A stretch of DNA of 64,000 nucleotides from Pelecanus crispus (lineage: Eukaryota > Chordata > Aves > Pelecaniformes > Pelecanidae), in assembly GCF_030463565.1 (NCBI RefSeq), contig NC_134644.1, positions 151,739,967-151,803,966 of the forward strand, in the 5' to 3' direction. Of the stretch, positions 25,401 to 38,400 are shown in pieces. The notes beneath the pieces were generated by a model. The model saw only the letters and a list, made by a program, of their open reading frames with translations. It ran no database searches and was not told where the DNA came from. Made by a program: the position numbers and the translations under genes. The first letter of the stretch is position 1. Every line of letters starts with the position of its first letter.

Positions 25401-28400
25401 GCATCCCTACATGAATGCAGCACTGGGGCGGGGGGGCTGCTGTCCCCTCTGGCAAGGAGCATTTGGGACCCAAGTGCTGCTGGGGGGAGGCAGCATCGAG
25501 GGTGGTGGAGCTGCTGTGCGGGGCTGCAAGGAGAAGCCTCTCCCTGGCTCTCATCCTCCTCCCTTCCCTCCTGTCCACAGTTTGCCAGCAACCAGCCCGG
25601 GGACTTGCAGGCAGGATTTGTCCCTTGGAGGTAGCTGCTGGGGTGGAAGGATGGGGCTTGTGCACTGCCACTGCTGCGGGATGGCTGTCAGGCTCAGCTG
25701 GAGATGCCGGCTCAGTGGGAAGGACCTGTGTCCTGGGCCAGTTCCCGCTCCAGGCTGCAACAAAGACAAGCTCATGATTGACGGCGGGCACTGGTGCGAG
25801 GCCAGACTTGGTATTATTATTATTATTATTTAATTGCTTTATTTTTAACTGAGCACTTGTATTTGTATGACCTCTCCCACTGGGCAGCGCTGGCTCCCTG
25901 GGGAGGTCTGGAGGCACGTGCGGCACAGTGAAATCCCAGCTCGGGGAGAGACGGCACCGGGTGGCGGGTGGGGGCAGGCAGAGGAGGATTGGAAAGGGGA
26001 GAGGATGGCAGCTGAGACTTCAGAGCAGATACAACCCAGAGATATTAAACGAAAAAAGTAATTAAGCAGAAGGAGGCAGAATTAAAGGGTCACTTCAGGG
26101 CTGCCACGTGGTAGCATCTTTAAAGCTATCATGCAAGTGCAGCCTGGTATGAGAGCACAGCACTATTATTGGCTATTGCATTATAAGCTCCCTTGTTTTC
26201 TCTCTCCATACAGTGAAATACGATGGTCTAAGACAGGAAAGCAGTTTCTTAGATGCAAGCCCCTGCAAAGGGTGTGGATGGAGAGGCACAGTGCCACAGC
26301 AGCTGCCCAGCCACGTAACCCAGGGAAGAGGGTTACGCGCTTCCTCAGCTTTGCCCCCTGGGTTTGTCCTGCCCCTGGGACAGAAGGGGAGGAAGAAGCC
26401 GTGATGCAGGGCCATAATTATTTTCATTTCCTTTTAAAGGAGTTAGTCCAAAGAAGTGGACTGTGCCTTCTCCTACTGCTTCTTAAATATCTGAGGTGCC
26501 GGCTGGCTCCCTCTCCCACCCTCAGCTTTTGCATTCTTCTCTCTCATCATCCCATCGTGACATTGCAGCCTCTAACACTCTCTGACACCCAAGGTCGTGC
26601 CTTGCTCACTGAATTTCCTCTTCTCATACATTTCATCTTCCGTTTCCCAGTACAGCCCCTTAGCCAAAAGCTACTTCTCAGTTCAGTCACCAGCTTTGCT
26701 TCTGTAGCTATTTTGTTCATTTTCATCTGTTTTCCTTCGCTTTATGTATTCTCTTGCCTGGTGGTTGGGTCAATCGCAGGCCAAGAGGCATCAGGGCACT
26801 TTTATCATGCCCACATCAGCAACGGGGACCTTCCTGGTAGCATGGGACATGGCATTTGCCAGAGGACTGGTTGGGGATTCAACGATTTCAGCGGTTTTGC
26901 GTTTACATCTGACTTTGGAGGAGCCCACTCCTTCAAAACTCCTGAGCATTTGCAGTGCCGTTTTAGAGTCTGGAGCAGCTCTTTGTTGGTGCAGTTTCTC
27001 TCCTTCTTAGCTTGCTCTGTTTTACTAGATGGTTTCAAGAATTATAGCCTGAAAACATTGGAACAGGCAGGCTTTATATTTTGCCTCCCTTCATAATCAC
27101 AGTGCTTGCACGTTTAAAATTATTTAGTTAATTTAGCATTTTAAATTCCACACAATTTCAGGAGCACAGGGGGATACATTAGCCTGAATTATTTCCTGCC
27201 AAACAATTCTGGCGTGAAAACTGCCGAGGCCGCTCGTGGAGGTGTGCCGGGGGCAGCAAGCATGCTCCGCCGCAGCTCAGATCCACATCTTCAGCCCCAG
27301 AGAAGGAGTTTCTATGGAGACATTTGCAGTAAACAAATGTATGGCTTCCCCAGCGTGTGCAGGCATTGCAGCCTCAGCCCTGCAAACTCTTAGGCTGTAT
27401 TTTTTGGCAGGAGGGTAATGCCGATGAACCCCAGCCCGTGCCCCCCGCCACGCCCTGGCCCTGCCACCGGCAGTGCTGTCTTTGCAGCCCAGGGGACAGC
27501 GGTCAGGAGCAAGATTTCCCGGTACTTTAGCTACGGGATGAATTTTGAGGGGTCCCAGCATGGTATCCTTCTCAGCTGGCTGCTGTAAACACAAATCCCT
27601 TTATATGTTTGTGTGCATATAGCTAAAGCCGGGGAGAGCCACAAAATCCTACGTAAAAGAAGAGTGGTGGTTTCATGCCTCTTCCCAGCGTGTCTTGGGC
27701 CACGTCCCCCCCTCCCACGTCTCCCCACGCTGCAGTGCCCATGGCTGGAGACCCGCACCCCACCAGACAGTGCTGAGCATCCCTGGGCTCCACTCCCCAG
27801 GTCTGCAGGGGGTTAAAGCCCCTCCTGTCAGTCTTCGAACCATTTCTTGCCTGGGATGGCTCAGCAAACCAGAAAGCGAGGAGATGATGCTCGGTTACCT
27901 TCTGCTGGTTTAAAAGCCATTATCCACTCCCTTGCGATACTCCAGTGGAGCTTCCCTGGTTTCTGCAGGATGGGCAATTTCTGTACAAGTAAAATGCCTA
28001 TGGCTCTTTTCACAGAGGTAGACATGATAGCTCCGGTACCCCAGCCAAATATTGCTTGGGTAATAACCAGGAACTGTGCTATAGCTTAATTATTTTTCCT
28101 GTTAAGCTTCTCTTACTTTTCCAGGTCTCCTCTGCGTCCCCTCTCGGACTGCAGCGATGTGTTGTGCTGGGCTGCTCAAAGGCTGCTGCTCCTCTGGGAA
28201 GCGCTGCCTGTCAGCAAAGGCTAAAGTTGAGCCCTGAATACATAAAATATGCTAAACATTTTGCCATTATCAGGCAAAAGAGTAAATGCAGCAACCGATA
28301 ACTTTGATCTCAGAAGACCAGCACAAAACAATGCAAGGACTCACCAGCTGAGTGCACAGCCTTATTTCTATCACAGCATCCAACAGACCAATTGCTAATG

Positions 28401-31400
28401 GACCGGAACAAAATTTGACCCTGTATCGATTTCCAAATTCTGAGCTGAGCTGGCTCAGGTGTGGGCTGCAGCTCTCCAACAGTACCATCCTGTCAAATCT
28501 TAATGTGAAACAAGGATAGAAAAGGATCTTAGTATATTCATAACGTACCACTCTGTTGGAAATAGGGAAAGTCAGATGAAGCTGGCTGAGAGTCCCTGGC
28601 CTTGTTTTAGCTCTGGCTTGTGCTTTAACGGGGGGACAAGGCAACAGACAGACGGCCACGGGGTGTTGAAGGTGTCTCAGGGAACAGCAGAAACACCTCG
28701 TGCCTTACAGCCCGAGCGTGTATCTTTAGTAACACGCCCCCAGAGCGTGCTTTGCCAGCAGCGCCGTTGCCGGTTAATGGCAAGTGAAGCTCTGCAGCCT
28801 GGCAGCGGCCGCCGCAGCTCAGCCTGCCCCGGGAGCGGAGGGGGGACACTTGGCGTCGCCTCACCAGCGGGCAGTCACACGGAGGGGCCACGCCAAACAG
28901 AGGCTGTCATCACGTTAAAATTCCCCTTATTCTTGCTGGGCTGTAAGAAGAGGCTATTCAAGCACTTGATGAAAACACCACGTCCTCCACTGCTGCGGTG
29001 ATAACGGGGTTTTAGGCACCCATCCCTGCCCGTCTCTACCTAAGACCCAGGACTTGCCCTCTGCGGCACCTGGTGGGACTGTCAGCCAGGCGACAGCCCT
29101 TTAGGGTCCCTCGCCTTTTGGGACTGCAGCAGGGCTGTGGCTCTCGGTAGGATATTCGCCCCCCCGCGCCCACCCGCTGCCCACGGGTGGTGGGGGAGCT
29201 GCCCCCACGTGCCGCCCCCACAGCCCGGGCAGAGGCTGCTGCGAGTGCCCCACTTCCAGCCAAAAGAGTGAAGGAGGGTGCCCTGCTCCTGCTTGCTTTT
29301 CTAGTTTCCTTCCTGTGAGAGTTAATAAATATCTTGCTCTATTTTTTGCACAATAACAACCGTGCGCAGCTCAGGGGAAATTTGCACGAGGAAAAAAAAA
29401 AAGACTTTGCCAGCCAACTGCAGCTTGTTTTATTCACTTGGTTTAGCTCTGAGCAGCTGCAAATTGGAGGAGCGCTGGGTGAAATACCTCCTGGGTACAC
29501 TCTGCTCCCGTTGGCACGTGGGCTCTGCTGCAGGCAGCTCCCGCGCCCGGGTGGCCTGACCTGGAGTGACCAACCTCACCTTCTTACATAAAGACGCTCA
29601 TTGAATACGGGTTATAAAACTCAGCTGATCGGTTTCCGAGACACACAGCTGTCCCAGCACCATGGCCTGCATGTCAGTCAACTGTCCTGTAGGGAAGAGG
29701 CGTCTTCTGATCCGAGCCATCGCCCTGGGCAGCGAGGGGGGTGGTGAAACCTGATGGCTAAGCAGGTCTGGAGGAGTCCCCGTTTTCTGGCCTTATGCCT
29801 TGCTGGCAGAGATGCTCTGGGGAGCTGTTTGCAGGAGGCCATGGCAATAGCCCAAGCCAAGCTGCCTCCGCTCTCATGAGGCCACTCCATACACCCTCAG
29901 TTTCTTTAAACTAATTACTGCTATGAAAGCTCAGTGGCAAAATAAATTTGTACAAGTCTTAATATTGCTGAAACCCTGGGTATGCTATACAAGCAGCTCC
30001 AGTAAGTGAGGTTAGGAAGAACTGCCACAGTAGACCAAGGCTAGATATACAGGCCTTCCTAAGCCAGAGACCTTTGACGACATGAAAAAAATCTCGTTAG
30101 AAAAATATGGATTAGATATGGTAGGTAAAGAGATGGGGGAGTGAAGGGAGCAGGTATTTGCTCTGCAGAAATACAGGGATAGAGGAGAGACCCTGTGATA
30201 AACTGTGTGAGTCAGAACAGTAAGCATCTCAGCAGCACTTGGGTTGGGAACCTAGCTCTAGTGAGCATGGGTTATTTGGGTTTTGCTGCTGTTATCAGCT
30301 TGGCAGCCTTCAGAAGCGACGCCCCGGCTGCCGAACACATGGTGCAGAGGTGTTTTTGGCTTCTCTGAGCGCAGGATGCAATGAGAACGAAGCTGCTTTT
30401 CTGGAGCGTGCCACTGGTCGCCGTTCAATGTGAACGCTGGCTTGCACTGCCTCCCCATAGCGATCCGGGCTGCTTTTGGGCTGGGGCCACTGTGCTCTGA
30501 GTAATCCATGGGCTCGGCTGGCCAAGGGAATGGCTGGATAGTAGTCCCTACCCTCTCTGCAGAGATGAAAGATGCTCTGCCTCAGCATCTGCTTACGCAG
30601 CAGCCCGGTGCTGTTACCCTCGCCTGCTCATCAAAGCCTGTGACTGCGACAAGCCAATGCTGCCCTTTCGCCCAAAGCTGCATTTCCTTCTGCAGGTACT
30701 TATTAAGGGAGGGTGCGCTAAACTGCTGCTGCACCCCCCGGGAATACATTTATCAAGAAAAGATGCACCGCACAGTCTCCTGAGCCTGGGTTTGTGCTCC
30801 GGGAGGCCAGCAACAGACCCAGGACCGCCCTCAAGAGCTTCCAGCAGGACGGGACCTCCTGCCAGCACCTCCCAGCCCCGCTAAGCCGGAGGAGCTGCTC
30901 TCTGAGGAGCTGGCTGTGCAGGAGGACGAGCCCCAGCCACGGGCAGAGCCCCAGACTGTGGATGGGACAATTACAGGAGGGACTGACTCATGGAAACCAC
31001 AGAAAACAGAGCTGGACAAGTCTTGGAAATACCTTACAGCTTATCAGGCTGCCACAAGGCAGGATCAGCTCTGGCTGTGTTACTTCTGACACATCTAGCC
31101 AACCACTGCTGGCTTTTTCTTCTCTTTTTGGTAGCTATTCATGCAGCATTATGTATTACTGGTTGCTCTGCCAGTACCACACTAGGTTTGCCATGACCCA
31201 GAAATACTGAAGGAAGGTGGATTTCAGTGGGTTTTTGTTCTTTCTGCATGGAGAGGAGGGCCCATGGTGAAGTTTCTCCATCACAGCAGGGAGACTGGCA
31301 TCCCAGGGTCCTGCCCTGGTGCTCCAGCAGCAACTACTGAACAAGCTCCAGAGTGGCACACCACCACGTGAAAGCTCTCCGGCATGAAGGCGAAGGATAA

Positions 31401-34400
31401 AGGGAAAATTCCAGCCTCCTCTTCCTTATTGCCTCGATTCTGAAACACGTATGTAGCTTAAGCCCTATTTGCAGCATCCAGTCCACATTCCTCACGGTGC
31501 AAATCGCAGCGTCCAGCAGAGTTTTGACTGTAAAACAGGGATGTTTTCATCAAAACCCTGTTTGATGCTGATGCCCCGAACCCCACTGCCTTCCATCATG
31601 TGATGCAGAAGCCCTAGCCCTGCACAAAGGTGGGGAATACTGTGGGACGCCAGCCAAAATGCTGCACCTTATTCCAAAACGTTGGCATGCGCCACGGATG
31701 CCAGTTCACCAAGCCGTGTTTCTGCAGAGCGCATGATGAGGCCATGCGAAATGGGCTCTGAGGCAAAAGGAGGGCTGTGAAAAGAGGGAAGGGCAGGCGG
31801 GGAAGTCCTGCCTTAATGCTGACGCTGGTTGGCAGCACACCGGCTGGGTGGTTGGTTTACCCTGCGGGTTTGGCTCTGTGCCTGACAAGATAGGTGAGGT
31901 CCTCATGGTTTTCAGAAGGAAGAGCAGGAGGGATTTGGGCATGCCCTAATTAAGGGGGATTTCCTGGGCACCTGAGGCACTGAGAGAAAGGCAGCACAGC
32001 GCAGGAGAAAGGGCTGGAGCAGCTTGGGGAGGATCCCTGGCCCAGGAGCTGTGTGAGGGGGAGAGGAGAGAGAGAAAAATCTGAGCAGGTTACGGGCAAA
32101 AAGGCAAGTTTACCAGAGGGAGTGGGACCATAAGGGTATTCTCAGCAGAGGAGGGAGATGGGAAGAAGGAAGGAGAAGGAAAGATAAGGAAGGATGCCAA
32201 AACGCCGGCCAGCGTAATGCCGCTGACTGCAGCGCAGCAACACTTGGGGCATTTGGCCAAAGCTTAGAGTTGTAAGGTCCAGAAAAGGAACTCTCTGTTT
32301 ATTTAAGCTTTAGTTAGTAGTGAAGAGCACAAAGCTCTCAGCACCCTGACAATTAATCATCTGAGAGTATAATACATCCAGCATGGCTAAAAGCAAACAT
32401 TAAACCAGGAACAAAGGAACTCAGCCGAGCCAGCCGGTGAATCAGCCACGAGCACGACGTCTCCCCGCTCCCGGCCGCTGTCTGGGGAGCACAACCTCCA
32501 CCCCTTCCAAAGCACAGCAAGCAGCCGGCTCCCACGGGAGGCCTCAGGTGACTGCGAGGAGCAGCGCAGCCCACGGGAGCCCTTGGAGAGAGCGTCACCT
32601 CCCCTGCACCTTTGGCTAGGTAAAGGAGCAGAGTTATAAGGAAAGGGGTATCAAGCCATGATTTTTGGTCAAAAACATATTCCTCTTTTTTGGACTGTTA
32701 CCATCTTCCAGAGAAGGCTGAAATTCTCCTTTCAGTTTGGAAGGACCAGCTGGTCTGTCCGTCTCTCCTGCCAAGCCCCACGTGCCCGGTGAGAGGGGGA
32801 CATCCTTCGGAGCCCGGAGGTGTCTGCCACCTCCTGCTCAAGCTCTCCACCGCATGAGCAGCCGATGGTGCCGGGAGCTACCCGGTTTCACAGCTGTGCC
32901 TGGCAGGGCTGGCGCTGGCCCCAGCTCACCCCAAAAGCACCGTGTCGCACAGGCTAGACCTTGCTCCCAGCCCCCGGGAAGGTCAGTGGGATTTACACCT
33001 CTGACCCTTGGGCTCAGAAAACCTGGCAGCACCTGTCTAGGTTCCCAAGTATGGAAGAAGGCACCAGGCCTCGGTCCCAACATGAACATTTTGGGGTTGG
33101 TCTGCCAGGAGCCAGGACACAAGCTCCCTTATTTGTTGCCTCTAGTTGTTAGATAGAGCATATGAACTACGCGAGCCCAAGGCAGTGGGGCTGCTAGTGT
33201 GGGAACTATGAACCGCTTCATAACTTCAAATACCCAAATATAAAATTTTAAAGTTTCATTTTTGAGCATCTCACAACTCTCTAGAAGCTTCTGGCTTGAT
33301 TTTTCGCACACTCCAGCAGTTTGTCACACCTTATGGCCAAATCTGCTTTTTCTGCCTTGGAGTAATATGCAAGGAGCACATCACAAATCAACACTAGCCC
33401 TGTGCTGGAAAAAAATATGCTTTACACACAGCACCCGAGGATCATTGCTAGTGGTCTGCTACCCAAAGCCTTGCAGGAGGAGAATCTTGTGATCTGCTGG
33501 TCACAACCTTCCTGATTTTTATACCAGTAACATGGGTACCAGCAACTGGGGTCTCTGATTCAGGGGAGCTCCCCTGGTTTAAATCCCCTGTGGGCATAAG
33601 CCTGGATTAGGCACTAACCATCGCCAAAGCTGGCAGGAGCTCGCCGCTGAGCCGGTGAGCGGGGCAGGGAGAAGCATCAGCATCTGCAGAGACTTTGTGC
33701 CTTCCCCTGTTGATGGACCAGCAACCAACAGTGTCCCGGTGGTACCACATCTGAGGGGAGAGCAAGCCATTAACCATCTGCTGTGTGGTGGAGGCCAGCA
33801 AAAGCTTTTGAGCTAGAAAGTGGCAACTGTAGGGTCGGCGGCTGCTCTCACAGCCCTACTGACGGCACATTCCCACCCTGGTTTGGTCAAGAAAGCCTCC
33901 AGGCATCCTTCCCACTCCCTGACAGCCACTCTTGGGTGTTGAACAGACAGTGTGCTTTCAGGGAAAAGACAAAGCTTCAGTATTTTCCGGGGCTGAATGC
34001 CTCCAGACTGACAGCCCTGGTAGCATTTCTGGGCCCAACACAACGTACAAAGCTTGCAGGGGCTTGACAAATCCATCTATCTTGACAAGTCTATCCTAAA
34101 TCAGGCAAGAAAACCCATGAGACTTTCCCTCCTCCTGGGATCTGCAGCTTCCTACCATTATCCTTTAGACATCCTCACCTTCACTCCTGACCTCGTGAGG
34201 CTCAAACTTAAACCAGGTTCTAATGAACAAAAGATGAACGATGAAAGAATGGGGTTGTCTCCTCCCTTGAACTAGAGGACTTGTGTCCACAGCCCAAAAC
34301 TGGGAGCGGGAGATCACACCTTCTCTTGTCGTCAGAGCACAGGAAGGGTGCTGGGGCCCCGCGTCGCTGGGAAGGATGCCTGTGGGGCTGCCGTTAGAGA

Positions 34401-35180
34401 CTGTATCACAGTAACTGGTTTCCAGAGGCTGAATTTAGGTTTGTGTAGGTGGTAAGCATTTCCCAGCTGTGGGCGTCTGGCGTTGCTACCTTCCCACAGG
34501 GTTTCGTATGTGGAATTAACCCCTCCACCCCCAAACAACGAACCCAGAACGTCCCCCAGTGCTTGCCGGGGCCATGTGCAGGTGTGGATGGAGCACCCGG
34601 CCCGTGGCCCTGGCACCACCCCACCGCTGTGGGCACCCGTTTCACAAGGGCTCATTCATGGCAGAGGGCTCCTGGGCTCCGTCTTGTGCTCGGGAAGGGA
34701 CATCCCCGGGGGGTGCCGAGACCTGCTCCCACCCGTCCCCCAGCGGCACCCCGTTTCCTCAAACCCCTGCTCTTGCCAGTCTCTTGTCATTCAATCAGTC
34801 CCCATTTCCCCGCTCTCCTCTAGGTCAGTCTCCCCACCACCACTGTCCCATGTTTCCCTGCTGTTTTGTTCCCTCTCCACTTTCTTTGCCATATCTCAGG
34901 CATTCCCCATCTCCTGCCAACCAGCCTCAGGCTCCTCAAACCTCAGGGTACGGACTGCATGGCCAGACACTGTTCCACATGGCCAAGCAACGGGCAGCAC
35001 TGTCCTGAGGATGGCCTGGGCATGCACCCATCACTGGTAGTTTGCTGGTGTCACCTACCCTGGGTTTCAGCCTACCACTGGGACTGCAGAGCTGAGCTGC
35101 AATGTCTCCCTGCTTCTGCTGAGCACCAGCTTGGGTGGCACAAAAAGCTTTGCAGAAGCTTCAGCCAGACAGCTGAGAAG
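16494..35180. other. Long noncoding interval, GC-rich in its right part, no gene recognised
   Basis: I see no exon that I can assign to a known protein on either strand. Several frames are long (234 codons at 17120-17824 plus; 237 codons at 24553-25266 minus; 321 codons at 26131-27096 plus; 185 codons at 34483-35040 plus), but none has a recognisable domain. Most lie in GC-rich or pyrimidine-rich DNA that has few stop codons. The segments at 24410-24530, 27100-27230 and 32275-32400 are AT-rich islands inside GC-rich DNA and are candidate regulatory elements. A purine-rich GA tract lies near 32150-32200. Confidence 0.5.
25813..25830. repeat. (ATT)6 microsatellite
   Basis: Six uninterrupted ATT units, preceded by GT and followed by TAATTGC. 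On the minus strand it encodes the run of asparagines in a spurious 194-codon frame (25342-25926), which helps to show that this frame is not a gene. Confidence 0.9.
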
Positions 35181-35490
35181 GATTTAGGATGAGAGGAAAT
35201 GGGCTCAAGCTGCGCCAGGGGAGGTTTAGGTTGGAAATTAGGAAAAATTTCTTTACGGAAAGGGTGGTCAAGAATTGGAACAGGCTGCCCAGAGAGGTGG
35301 TGGAGTCACCATCCCTGCAAGTGTTCAAAAAACGGGTAGATGTGGCACTTTGGGACATGGTTTAGTCTAGTCTACCCTTGATTGGCTTAGAGTAGACTTG
35401 GTAGTGTAGGTTAATGGTTGGACTGGATGATCTTAAAGGTCTTTTCCAACCTAAACGATTCTATGATTCTATGATTCTATTCTATGATTT
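35181..35490 (+). mobile_element. CR1 LINE, 5'-truncated 3' end
   Basis: This is a well-preserved CR1 3' end. It contains GCTCAAGCTGCGCCAGGGGA, then GGAACAGGCTGCCCAGAGAG, then GGTCTTTTCCAACCTAAACG. It finishes with the diagnostic CR1 tail of tandem ATTCTATG units (about 35457-35490). The copy is severely 5'-truncated, which is usual for CR1, so it carries no open reverse transcriptase. Its closeness to the consensus suggests it is younger than the two other CR1 fragments in the window. The short minus-strand frame 35161-35358 is its shadow. Confidence 0.96.
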
Positions 35491-38400
35491 GAAGTGTCTT
35501 AAAAAAAAATCTTTAGAAAGAGAAATAAGATTTTTCGATTAATCATATTTTTAAACTACAATTTACTTGCCTATATATGAAAACCAGGAGTTTGGGTCAT
35601 GTTCTAAAACCATTCAAACTTCAGGAGCAGGACTGCCCTCATTGACTTTCCAAAAGTCAAGTCTTTTCTAAACTAATTGTCAAAATCAACACAGGACTGA
35701 AGTCCCATGAGGAGACACCTCCCCCGCCCTCCCAAGCCCCACCTCGGGTGGGAGGCAGAGCCTTTTGGGGATGTATCTTCTCGTTTGCCCAGAAGAGGAG
35801 CTCGACCCGGGCATTTTGCTTTTCAGCCACTGAAGAAGAAAGCTTTCAAATGGCAGGATGGAACCTAGTGCACATGGTGATTACACTTTTTTTTGTTTCT
35901 TAGTTGTTCTTTATGTGTTATAAAGAATTTACAGTGTTACATACTCACCCATAACCACCGGGGGTATTATTTTTTCACCACTCTCACAGTGCCCACCTCA
36001 CTCCTGGGACCTCCCATTCCACCTCGGGCACCCCTGCCCCGCACACACCGCTGTCCTCGCTCACCCTCTCAGGTCTCAACACCGGGCTTGCCCGGTTGTG
36101 GAAGCCCCAATCCACCCACGGGGCTCGATGGCTGCAGGCATGCCCACGAGCCGGCCTTGGGCACGTGTCCCAGCAACGACCATGTGTGGGTGCAAGCCAG
36201 GGAAGAAATGCAGCTGCGCACGGGTCTGCTCAGCTGCTCTGCAGAAGGGGAGCCCAGGCGTGAGGGCATCGTCCTGCCTTCGGGCTGTGAAGCATCCAAA
36301 CAAGCTTCTTTTAATATATTTTAGTGTAATAATTATATCACAGTAAAAATTAGGAGCTCGAGAACAAGGAAAAGACAAGGTGCTTACCCTGATTAGCACT
36401 CTTCGTTGGTTACTGAGCCTTAATTTTACGATTGGAAGTGAAAAGCTGACTCACCCTCCCTCGCTACCTTCAGCACTGATGCAGGAGTTTCTGGCTTTGC
36501 TCTGGAGGCATGAAAAATAACAGGCACAATAAGATTATAAAAATCATCCAGAGTAACAAATAGGAAAGAGTTGCTTGGCAGAAGCTAGACAGGAACATTA
36601 TGAATTCATTTTAACTACAACAATGACTATCAAATGGCTGGAAGGATGGTAGAAGAGCAGCGTTATTACACTGTGCAAAATTTGAGGTAATTTGTTCTTG
36701 GAATTTGTTTTGTTTCCCTCAGATTATTGAATTCACCAGATAATGTCTGTCTAGAATTCCTCATGCAAAAAAACCATAAACACACAAACGAAGGAAAGCA
36801 GTAAATCCAACTCGAATGAACATGAAGCCCCTCCAGGACCTAACACAGAGATGATTGAAGGAGGCCGCAGAGGACATTTCCTCGCCCGGCCGCGAAGGCT
36901 GGATGCGGTGCCATCCGCTCATGGGCAGGGGCATCCCCGTGCCGCCGACCGGAGGCACCCACCCGGCACGTCCTGCCCACGCTGCAGCCACGGGGCTTGG
37001 GGCTGCTCATGTAGGACTGCGGCTCTTGTCTCTGTGGATCAGTATTTCCATTAGCAAATTAATTAAAAGACAGACAGAAATGCTTTTCTGACCAGGGAAA
37101 AGCTGGGTGAAATAAGGAGGCTCTGGATGTCCACCACGAGCTATCCCCGCCATGAAGCCGGCAGCTTCGTGGGGCGTGGTGCTGGGACACAGAGGACAGT
37201 CTTTGGTGTACTTGGACTCAAAGGTCAGTAGATGTTTACTGTGCAAAAGCATGCTTAAGGAGTAGATTTTGCAGATCATGATTAATTCTCCCAGGCGTGT
37301 GAGCGCTGGATGGAACAATTACAGCTGCGGACAGTTTTATCCTCTTTGCCATGAGCAGAAAATGGAAGGGCTGCAGAAGGAGACAGTATTATATCCCAAA
37401 TCTCCTTATTTAATAGTGGAACAAAATGTACTTTATGCCTGTGCAGCTTGTAGTAGCAAGCCGAGGCTTTCTTCCTCTTACCCCAGGGTGCTTTCATTTG
37501 TTCTGCCAGCCCATTCCCTGTCAGTCAAAGGATATACATTATTAATGTACAGACTAAATGCTGTTCTCACTCATCTCTTTGCTCTCAAAAGCACCACTTA
37601 CATGAAGAGGACAAGGAGGATTTGGCCCAAAGATTTTAATTGTGTCACTCCGATGAATTGGTTTAACACAGATTTAAATGGGAAGCTTTTTGTTCTGATT
37701 TTTGTGGGTGTTTTAATTACTGAATGGGTTATTGTTTGGCTAATTTAAATCAGCATGGAAGGAGAAGACACTGGTAGCTGCTTGAAGGAGTATCCCTGTA
37801 GCTCTCAAGAGTCTCAAATGGTAAGAGATTAAGACTGAAAATATAGCTTTATAAATTGTGATTATAAACAACTTGGATTTTTTTTTTAAGGGAAAATGTA
37901 TGTGCAGGAAGAGATGCCACCTGCAAAGGAAGTTTGAAATTTTGGGCTAATTCTCCTCCAGCTGAAGTTGAATCAGCACCTAGGGTATGTTTTTGACAAT
38001 TCATTGCCCCGTACCAAGACATACATGAATTGTATTTATTCAGAGCCACAGTCAGGTGGAGCAAGTGCAGGACCCAACTGTTCATGCCCAGAAAGAAACC
38101 GTGCTTTGGAAAATACAGGATACAGCAGAATGTACATGCAAGCAACACTTTGGAAAGTTTTCCTATTTCAGTAACAGTTACGGAGGTCTAAGGCACATTA
38201 AATGATCCTGAGAGGTGGCTGAGTGATGCCACTAAAGATAAGGGTAATGGCTGCAAAACAAAGAGCAGCTTCTTGCCCTGATGGCCAAAACCTAAGGGCT
38301 GGACCCAGGCAAGTCCTGCTGCTCTGATTTGTTCAGCACTTGAGCTGGGTAGGTGGGATCTCTCACGTGGATTTCATACTGCCCACCCTCACTTTGCACT

